From: Crossaster papposus
Taxonomy: Eukaryota; Echinodermata; Asteroidea; Velatida; Solasteridae
Reading direction: 5' to 3'
DNA length: 64,000 bases
NCBI GenBank assembly: GCA_037893245.1
Contig: JBAIAA010000665.1
Coordinates: 496,001-560,000, forward strand
The position numbers and the translations under genes are program-made. Shown piece by piece: positions 57,430 through 64,000 of the stretch. The notes beneath the pieces are model-generated. The model saw only the letters and a list, made by a program, of their open reading frames with translations. It ran no database searches and was not told where the DNA came from. How positions within the stretch are numbered: the stretch's first letter is position 1; each line of letters begins with the position of its first letter.

Positions 57430-58010
57430 TTAACGGTACGTTTTTAGTTTCGCTATAGCGTTATCCCGGTTATTGGGTTTTATGTTATTATGGTAAATAA
57501 CTAAAACATAATTGATACGTTTTAATTTGCGATTGGTACAATGGCGCTATCATTGGGTTTTCGTAAAGTACGGAGACATGATAGTATTGCAACTATTATT
57601 GGGTTTTGTGTTATTTTGGTAAATGGCCAAAACATGATAGTGATACGTTTTAATTTTGCGATCGGTGCACTGGCAATCCGGCATTATTATTGGGTTTTCG
57701 TAAAGTACGGAGACATGATAATGTTGGCATCGCTATTATCGGGTTTTGTGTTATTTTGGTAAATAACTAAAACATGATGGCGATCATGTGCACTGGCAGG
57801 CAGTCTGGCATTATTATTGGGTTTTCGTAAAATACGGAGACATGATAATGTTGGCATCGCTAATTTCGCGATCGGTGCGCTGGCAGTCTGGCATTATTAT
57901 TGGGTTTTCGTAAAGTGCGGAGACATGATAATGTTGGCATCGTTATTATTGGGTTTTATGTTATTTGGGTAAATAACTGAAACATGATAGCGATACTCGC
58001 GCGCCGATCG
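57430..58010 (+). repeat. Diverged tandem repeat, about 120-160-bp unit
   Basis: Recurring blocks: GGGTTTTCGTAAAGTACGGA, GACATGATAATGTTGGCATC, GGGTTTTGTGTTATTTTGGT, AACTAAAACATGAT and GCGATCGGTGCACTGGCA. Four to five incomplete units with indels. The 73-aa frame at 57541 is a by-product. Bases 57050-57430 are intergenic without features. Confidence 0.75.
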
Positions 58011-58019
58011 GAAGCAAAC

Positions 58020-58487
58020 TTATATACCATGTAATATACTATTGTAATATACTGATAGTTGGAAATAATAATATGTTTTGAGATCAACCTGGCAATAAAC
58101 TGCTTCGGCCTTACGATACAAAAAGAAATTAAACTCTTTAGCCAATACATGAATATTTTGTGAGGTCCTGTCGCATGGGATGATAACCACTTTTAAGACA
58201 TCAAGCTTAAAAGAATTTATCATCCCGAAGACAGATGGGTATGCGGGATCTCCTCCAATGCCTCTTTCCCACGCTACATAGAGGTCACTGGGGTATGGGG
58301 ACGCTGTTAAATCTGCCCGACTAATAATCGAACACTCATCAAAATCACATGAATGCGCAGGCGAGAAACACAGCGAGTTTGTTATGAGCTGAATGTAGCC
58401 CCATGAATCGCCGCCATCACCACGCAGTAACACAAATGTCGTGGCTGTATCGGGACCCACTTCTGGCATTTTCACGAAGAAACGCAA
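58020..58487 (-). CDS. Unrecognised 155-codon open frame; possible exon
   Basis: It reads MRFFVKMPEVGPDTATTFVL, later SWGYIQLITNSLCFSPAHSC, PYPSDLYVAWERGIGGDPAY and FGMINSFKLDVLKV. I do not recognise the family. The first residues lie in a 61-bp MITE, so that ATG is not a credible start; if coding, this is an internal exon. The 122-bp segment copied at 41008 is its middle part and remains in frame here. A frame this long is near what chance gives in a window this size. Confidence 0.25.
   Translation of the reverse strand: MRFFVKMPEVGPDTATTFVLLRGDGGDSWGYIQLITNSLCFSPAHSCDFDECSIISRADLTASPYPSDLYVAWERGIGGDPAYPSVFGMINSFKLDVLKVVIIPCDRTSQNIHVLAKEFNFFLYRKAEAVYCQVDLKTYYYFQLSVYYNSILHGI
58187..58308 (+). 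repeat. 122-bp exact direct repeat, right copy
   Basis: Constant offset of 17,179 bp from 41008-41129 and no mismatch seen. The flanks differ immediately at both edges (ATATCCAC versus GATAACCAC on the left, GCTGTTTTATGG versus GCTGTTAAATCT on the right). Confidence 0.9.
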
Positions 58488-58529
58488 AGCCTATAGCTAA
58501 TACACACGGATAGCGTCACTTCGTGAAAA
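58469..58529 (+). mobile_element. 61-bp miniature inverted-repeat unit, copy a
   Basis: It starts TTTTCACGAAGAAACG and ends CGTCACTTCGTGAAAA, with an internal AAAGCCTATAGCTAATACAC. Terminal inverted repeats make up about half its length. Confidence 0.7.
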
Positions 58530-58556
58530 CTTGATACGCGGGGCCAATTTCTGTCA

Positions 58557-58617
58557 TTTTCACGAAGTAACATAAAGCCTATAGCTAATACACACGGATA
58601 GCGTCACTTCGTGAAAA
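58557..58617 (+). mobile_element. 61-bp miniature inverted-repeat unit, copy b
   Basis: Same length and orientation as copy a. The preceding bases (GGGGCCAATTTCTGTCA) also resemble those before copy a (GGGACCCACTTCTGGCA), so a and b arose by an 88-bp tandem duplication rather than separate insertions. Confidence 0.7.
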
Positions 58618-58645
58618 CTCGAACACTGCGTATCTGATTTGTTTG

Positions 58646-58706
58646 TTTTCACGAAGTGACGCTCTCCGGGTATATTATATATAGGCTTTGCGTTACTTCG
58701 TGAAAA
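58646..58706 (-). mobile_element. 61-bp miniature inverted-repeat unit, copy c (inverted)
   Basis: Same 61-bp length in the opposite orientation: TTTTCACGAAGTGACGCTC to GGCTTTGCGTTACTTCGTG. It is followed by AAGTGGGTC, the reverse complement of the GACCCACTT found before copy a, so copies a and c with flanks form a larger inverted repeat. Confidence 0.7.
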
Positions 58707-58962
58707 CGTGAGAAGTGGGTCGCCCGTATCACGTGACATTAGTGTTACTTTGTGGTACGAAATATGACTGAAATACTGGACTTCCTCCGTATCGAGAGCC
58801 ACACAGCGATCACGTGTAAAAAACATTCTGTTGCTATATGGACATAGATATGATGACAGGGTACAAAAACAGCGGTTTGGGCTTTTGTTTTCATGCAGTT
58901 ACTGACTTGGGGATTCTGTATCTTCAGACCGTCTAGCTAATCCTGTACCAATAACTAGCAAG

Positions 58963-59136
58963 ATGGATCGTTGTGCACAAGATCGCAAATTGCCACCAAT
59001 TGCAGCTTTGGTTTCCAAAAAACATGACGCATGCTCGATGTGTACGGGCAAAGCTGCCCTTGGTGTAGCCTTTAAACAAGGCCACATGTCTGATAGACGC
59101 CGAGCGACTAAAAAGAGACTAATCGCGAAAACCTGA
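58963..59136 (+). CDS. Possible small open frame, 57 codons
   Basis: ATG at 58963 (context AAGATGG) to TGA at 59134. It reads MDRCAQDRKLPPIAALVSKK, then HDACSMCTGKAALG and ends RRATKKRLIAKT. A CxxC pair and a basic tail are present, but no family is recognised and there is no evidence of expression. It may be an exon or chance. Confidence 0.15.
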   Translation: MDRCAQDRKLPPIAALVSKKHDACSMCTGKAALGVAFKQGHMSDRRRATKKRLIAKT

Positions 59137-59139
59137 GTG

Positions 59140-60560
59140 ACGTCAGTGCGAATTGCCCAGACAAGTGGCCTTTATCAATCTGGTTTGGATTTCTTATGTT
59201 AACCTTTGTTTCCAACTTGAATCGCTACCTATATGGTAGCGTCCAATCAGCGAACGTATCTCCGCGTGACGTCAGCTTATATTTGAGTTGGATTAGTTCA
59301 TTTTACAAACAGGGAATGTCCAATCATGTCACTTACAATATTTAGCTCAAATCATTAGTTGCTTCCTAATTTATTGCAATTTTGCATGTAAAATAGATTT
59401 AAATGTGATATCTTGTATTTATCATTCATATATTCAACTCAGAAGCAACATTTATTTACGTTTTTTTACCTTTTCTTACATGCTTTGATATTGAACGAAT
59501 CACGAACGAAACCAACTGGGAGATCGCCGTTCTGATTGGGCGTATTGGCATGCTAATATGTATCTATGAATAATTCATGCCGAGCAGTGAAACCTACATT
59601 GCAAAAGGCCTCGTGACATTCGTCACTCGGTCGCGCGTTCACCCCGGGTATCTAGACTCATCTCAGCCGCTTAGCCAGAGTCACGAGGCCTTGTCAAAAG
59701 GCTACCCTTGGTGGCGCTATGCCTTCATTGTCAATAGCAACCGAATGTTTTCTGGACCTTCCGCCATTTTTACATATGTGACCTGTTCCCACGAAACCCG
59801 GACGAAGTCGCACCGATCCATTTTGCGTAAACAGCGTGCAAAGTCATTTCGTGGTGGAATCGTCAAATTTTTTTAGAGGATGATCATATACTATACATAT
59901 TCGTCTATCATTTTAATCTAAAAATTAGTAAAATCAGTTAACGTAAAATACTTATTTTCCCCATTATCGGAGCGATGTCGGTGAACAAAAGAAGCGTGGA
60001 CTTATACAAAAGTTCGCAAATCACCGCAAAGTTACCGAAAATAAGTAGCTTTCATACAAAGCGGAACACTCCCCCCTTTGACAAATTTGGTATCACCGTA
60101 AAGCTGGCGTCTTGCAGAATTTATTTTCATTGATAAAATTGGGAAATGACGTCATAATAAGCCAGTAGGAGCGCACTTTACTGAGCTAAAACTTGTAAAC
60201 AACCACTTTCTTGTTGCTTAGGTCGTCTATAACGAGAAGCATGATTCGTCAATTTGCATCACATGATCTACTCTATCGTTGAGTTCCCTAACGTTCATGT
60301 ACATTATCAGTACAGTTTTGTTGCGCTAGCATTGAGAACCAGACCATCTCGTTTGTACGAGAATTCGCCAACGTGTAACGCGCCGCACTGCATGCCGAGA
60401 GCGGTAAGCTAATGTAGCTACTAGAGAGATATTTCCGTGTTTAGAAGTGGGTGTTTGACATAGATTTTACGCCTATTGAAGTGAGTTATTATCCAGTATT
60501 AGTTACCAAACATATTTGTGATATTTCACAACGGAAAGGTCACGAAAGCAGCCCGATTCC
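59140..60560. other. No gene seen
   Basis: Intergenic DNA upstream of the DUF7869-like gene. An imperfect inverted pair, AAAGGCCTCGTGAC (about 59597) and GTCACGAGGCCTT (about 59681), is the only structure seen. Confidence 0.35.
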
Positions 60561-60945
60561 ATGGCGGACAAGGCTGCAACCTCGTCGGGGAAATCTGACT
60601 CGTCGACGCTGAAGACAGCGTTAAATGAAGCACTCGTTCTTGGCTTGTCGGGGAGGGACAGCGCAAATTTGTCTGATCTTCGATCTGAACGAATATTTCG
60701 TGGACAGTATTTCTTCAGATGATGATGATGATGTGAATGATGACATGTACTCAGATTTGTCTGAGCCATCACATTCATCGTGAACTATGCAGAGAGGGAG
60801 GGCATGGTCATTCCAGGTCGCATACCAGGGGTCAAGTGTTCTGACCCCCGAGTGAGACTCCTTCCGTCGCGGGACAATAAATCAATAATATGGCGGCAGT
60901 ACAAATCGCAGCTCGAGTCAACGAACGAAGACCGTCTTGTAGCAG
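60561..60945 (+). pseudogene. DUF7869-like gene: 5' exon(s), reading frame disrupted
   Basis: ATG at 60561 opens MADKAATSSGKSDSSTLKTA and continues to a TGA at 60720. A second frame gives FDLNEYFVDSISSDDDDDVN, an acidic stretch normal for the N-terminal half of such proteins. The original frame resumes after a TGA at 60762 with AITFIVNYAEREGMVIPGRI, then RLLPSRDNKSIIWRQYKSQL, which matches the usual 'NYAE..GL..PGR.P......LLPS..TK..IW..Y' region of this family. So either two small indels or an unrecognised intron lie in 60680-60764. The exon ends GTAGCAG|GTAGAA at 60945; the split Gly codon joins perfectly to the next exon. Confidence 0.6.
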
Positions 60946-61248
60946 GTAGAATGTTGTTTATTTCTGTTTGGGGTTTATAGACCTCTTGCATACACGAGTA
61001 AACAATGTTGTTGTTGTTATTTGCATTGATATTCGTTTTATTTAATTTTTTTTAACCCTACAGTCCTCAATCCTCCGAAATCAATATGATTTTGCACACA
61101 CCCTAGGGAGTTAGGGTTAATTAAAAAAAAAATTGAGAAACATACCCTGTACATGTAATTGATGTTATTCACGCCGCGATTTTAAAGGTCTGATGTTAAT
61201 AATTCATTAAATTGTTTAATGAAAAAAAAAATTGCTTTATTTTCACAG

Positions 61249-62129
61249 GAGATCCAGAATACAGGGTTGCGAGGCGATCAACCTTCACAAAGATGTGGAG
61301 AAGATACACACCCTTCATCTTAACAACAAAACCAATGAGTGACTTGTGTTGGCAATGTCAACAAAATAACAACGGGGTGTACCGCAGCGCCAATTTGCCA
61401 GAGGACCAGAAACTCCAACGCCTTCAATGCCAAGAGGAGCATCTGCGTCTGGTATACATGGAGAGGGAGTTGTACCGCAACATGGTAGAGGAGGCTAAGA
61501 GAGCAGTCAACGAAGGGGAGAAGCTCGGCCGCAATGATGCCTGCAGCAGACCTGGTCAAATGCATTATGCATTTGACTTTGCCCAGCAAGTCCACTATCC
61601 AAGTGACCCCCTTCAGCCTGGGCCCATGTACTTTCTGTGTCCTAGAAAGTGTGGGATCTTTGGAGTGTGCTGTGAAGCAATCCCTCAACAGGCCAACTAC
61701 CTAATAGACGAAGGTGTTTCGGTTGGCAAGGGGTCAAATGCCGTCATCAGCTATTTGCACGACTTCTTTGAGAACTTTGGTCTCGGGGAAGAACAGGTAC
61801 ACTTACACTGTGACAACTGTGGAGGGCAAAATAAAAACAAATACGTAATGTGGTATTTTGCCTGGAGAGCAATGACAAGGTTACATAAGTCCATCACCGT
61901 GAACTTTATGATTGCCGGACACACCAAATTTGCCCCTGATTGGTGTTTTGGCTTAGTAAAGCAGAGGTACCGCAGAACCATGGTCAGCTGCTTGGCTGAC
62001 TTAGAAGAAGTGGTACGGTCAAGCTCGGTGAAGGGGGTAAATGTGCCACGAGTTGTTGGCACAGAGAAGGGCCATGGCATCGTCTAAACGTACAACTGGC
62101 AGGAGTTCCTGTCCCCATATTTTCATCAT
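61249..62129 (+). pseudogene. DUF7869-like gene: main exon with in-frame stop
   Basis: The acceptor TTTTCACAG precedes 61249. After the split Gly it reads DPEYRVARRSTFTKMWRRYT, KPMSDLCWQCQQNN (Cys pair), a helical KLQRLQCQEEHLRLVYMERE region, PGPMYFLCPRKCGIFGVCCE, then the core motifs VHLHCDNCGGQNKNKYVMWY and IAGHTKFAPDWCFGLVKQRY. Conserved D, N, H and C residues suggest a metal-dependent, DDE-like fold, but function is not established. TAA at 62085-62087 falls inside the conserved tail GIV-stop-TYNWQEFLSPYF; the frame continues unchanged after it, so this is a recent nonsense change. The end at 62129 is a guess. Confidence 0.75.
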
Positions 62130-62378
62130 GTTACTTTATTTCCACACAACAATATTATATTATATTATGAAATATTTAAACCACTGCAGAATAAGTGTGG
62201 GTGGGGGCCCCCACTAACAAATAAGAGCTAATTACATATACATGTAGGACAAATAACAAACAAAAACACGATATACAATTATTGTAGTAGCATTATTAGA
62301 GAGAAACAAAAAATACTTATAACCTGTACTTATAACCTGTTGCCTGTAACCCCGTGAAATAGAGACATATTTTTATCA

Positions 62379-62987
62379 TCAGTTTGAATATTTATTTAAT
62401 AATTTAATTTTGTACTTGCGTTTAAAAGTACGCAGGCTGGATATAGCTTTGAGAGAGGGGTCAATAGAACCCCACAGCTTGGGACCTTCATGTTTCACTG
62501 TAGCTTTAGCAAGCTTAGTACGAGCATAAGAACGATGAAATTCCTTGCATTGTCTTGTGGAGTAAGAATGAACTTGTTGATTTTTTGTGAATAGCGAGCA
62601 AATGGATTTTGGTAATTTAGTGTTACTAAGTTGGTGCATAAAGGAGCCAAGCTGGAGACCGTAAATATCAAAGACTTTCAATGTATTACAATTATAAAAA
62701 AGGAGATTACTATGGTCATTGAAATTAACATTGTTAATTATACGTAAAGCCTTCTTCTGTAATTTAAGTATTCTATTAATTTGACCTATACCACTATTTC
62801 CCCATGCTAGAATGCCATATGAAATGTAAGGCAAGACAAGGGTATTATAAAGAACCATTAAAATATCACGGGGAAAAAATTGTTTTAATTTACAAAGAAT
62901 ACCTACATTTCTTGAAATAACTGTACATATGTAATTGACATGCCATTTCCATGTGAGACTGTCGTCGATCATTATGCCCCACCACAT
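62379..62987 (-). pseudogene. 5'-truncated LINE, RT C-terminal region, inside the gene's last intron
   Basis: The minus-strand frame reads WGIMIDDSLTWKWHVNYICT, FPRDILMVLYNTLVLPYISY, GILAWGNSGIGQINRILKLQ, KKALRIINNVNFNDHSNLLF, SYSTRQCKEFHRSY and GPKLWGSIDPSLKAISSL. It is the same region as 33600-34316 but a different, diverged lineage of the CR1/L2/Jockey-like group. The start is abrupt (about 62975), as expected from incomplete reverse transcription. The frame is intact over about 200 codons, so the insertion is fairly young. No target duplication was identified. Confidence 0.85.
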
Positions 62988-63162
62988 GAGGTAAGATTTA
63001 TTGTTTACTTATTATTGTAGTCTTGTGATATACCATCACATGTATAAAAACTTGTTTGTTTCAATATTTTGAAGGATAAGATAATTATTATGAAGGTCAA
63101 TCTCCAAAAATGACAACACAATTTTTGATCCTATGATTTTTCCCTCATTTTATTCACTTCAG

Positions 63163-63529
63163 GTTTAGTCATGATCACCCTGGAAAGGTGTTCTCCAAGC
63201 TGCATGCAGAGAGTGTTGAACAGGAGTTCCAACTTCTCTTGGATGCATCTAACCTGCCACCGAGGGTCTTGCCTGAGTCTCTGCTAATCCAAGGTTTGTC
63301 CTTTGCCCGCATGGAGTATTTGCACAAGCACATCCGAGAGTTTTGCAGTGCCTCGACGCGGGACATCACTTGCCCACTTCCCAAGTCGCCTGAACCAGCA
63401 GAGACCGATTCGGAAGATTCTGAGGATGCAGATTCGTCTGGAGATTCATCTTCAACTGTAGACTCTACAGATGACGATGAACCACTCATCAAACTGGCTC
63501 GTCGTGCTCGTCTTCCCTGTCTTCCCTAA
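63163..63529 (+). pseudogene. DUF7869-like gene: last exon
   Basis: The acceptor ATTCACTTCAG precedes 63163. It then reads FSHDHPGKVFSKLHAESVEQ, EFQLLLDASNLPPRVLPESL, MEYLHKHIREFCSASTRDIT and CPLPKSPEPAETDSEDSEDA, a serine/aspartate-rich tail, ending LARRARLPCLP and TAA at 63527. This is the family's usual C-terminal end. It needs a preceding exon that ends with two bases of a codon, which the 62129 guess does not supply, so a short exon piece before it is missing or was lost with the LINE insertion. The coding bases themselves are undamaged. Confidence 0.7.
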
Positions 63530-63760
63530 ATACATGACCATGAACTTAAAACTTATAGGGATCACGCAATGTCTTCGGCTGTCAGCTCGCTAACGAGAAA
63601 GAAAAACAACAGTTTTTAATTTATACATAATGACAAATTATGCATGTATGTGTTGTCTGAATCTGCTACACACGTGTGAATTTAAGTTTTCCCACAAGAA
63701 ATCAACACCCAACCCCTTTATTCATGACACTCTTTAATGTACACAAACATGTACCCCAAC

Positions 63761-63931
63761 AAGTGTTGAAAAATCAACATTAAAAGCGTGCGGTCAGTGA
63801 CTACACTTTAAAATGTTGGATTACATGCATAATACAGCTCAACACGCGAGTGTTAAATTTATCAGTTTGAATATATCCAAATTTTAAAGAGTAGTCACTG
63901 ACCACACACTTTTAATGTTGATTCAACACTT
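63761..63931. mobile_element. MITE, 171 bp, AAGTGTTGA ends
   Basis: AAGTGTTGAAAAATCAACAT with AAAAGCGTG(C)GGTCAGTGAC at the left is mirrored at the right by GTCACTGACCACACACTTTT and AATGTTGATTCAACACTT. TIRs of about 50 bp enclose about 70 bp. No clear target duplication. Bases 63530-63760 hold nothing recognisable; CATGTA palindromes follow to the window end. Confidence 0.7.
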
Positions 63932-64000
63932 CAGTTTCAAGCATGTAAGTATGTACAGTACATGTAACATGTAACATGTACATGTACATTTTACATACAT

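Noticed and set aside
41008-58308. LTRs of a 17-kb retrotransposon
   Set aside because: The 122-bp repeats lack TG...CA ends, flanking target duplications and an adjacent primer-binding site. No gag-pol lies between them, only a DIRS fragment.

Overview
This is eukaryotic, repeat-dominated, mostly non-coding DNA. I think it comes from a marine deuterostome invertebrate, most likely an echinoderm such as a sea star. That rests on CATGTA-rich palindromic stretches (GTACATGTACATG and similar), on MITE families beginning GGGCCCAATTTC, and on a CR1/L2/Jockey-like LINE, a DIRS-type retrotransposon relic and a DUF7869-like gene, all common in such genomes. The species assignment is inference. There are no operons, ribosome-binding sites or CRISPR arrays. 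Most open frames in the window are chance or repeat-derived.

Layout. 1-11.9 kb is a mosaic of small DNA transposons: a probable 1.15-kb TIR element, a 263-bp MITE, two copies of a 'AGGGGCCGTCC' element (one carrying a nested 977-bp element with a TTA target duplication), a tRNA-derived SINE head, three copies of a dispersed repeat (one interrupted by a tandem dimer of TTAA-specific MITEs with CCCTAACCC ends), and two more MITEs. 12.6-16.8 kb is a three-level nest: an 800-bp Mutator-like foldback inside a 4.0-kb element inside a GGGCCC-type MITE. 18.2-23.9 kb is a roughly 29-bp minisatellite whose units flip orientation in blocks. It hosts an 801-bp near-perfect palindrome with about 21 NotI sites. 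24.1-25.2 kb is a 72-bp satellite whose unit is a multiple of three, so long meaningless reading frames appear on both strands.

25.5-26.5 kb is a decayed LINE. 30.8-35.3 kb is a fuller LINE (ORF1, APE endonuclease, start of RT, RT C-terminal region) that has lost the catalytic core of the reverse transcriptase. A Harbinger-type MITE lies in its 3' region. It sits between copies of a roughly 0.45-0.5 kb repeat family.

36.3-52.6 kb is AT-rich, gene-poor sequence with a perfectly homogeneous 12-bp array (45.9-46.5 kb), short duplicated exon-like segments and a DIRS-type RNase H fragment at 52.0-52.4 kb. A 122-bp identical direct repeat sits at 41.0 and 58.2 kb. 52.746-57.041 kb is a well-bounded transposon: 6-bp target duplication AGTGAG, TAT...ATA ends, TIRs of about 1.4-1.5 kb made of subterminal repeat arrays, a tandem 434-bp amplification and a small Cys-rich reading frame in the middle. 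It matches no family I can name with confidence.

The only convincing non-LINE gene is at 60.6-63.5 kb. It is a multi-exon DUF7869-type gene (family of uncertain, possibly transposon-related function). It carries an in-frame stop inside a conserved motif, a mismatched splice phase and a 5'-truncated LINE in its last intron, so this copy is probably a pseudogene.
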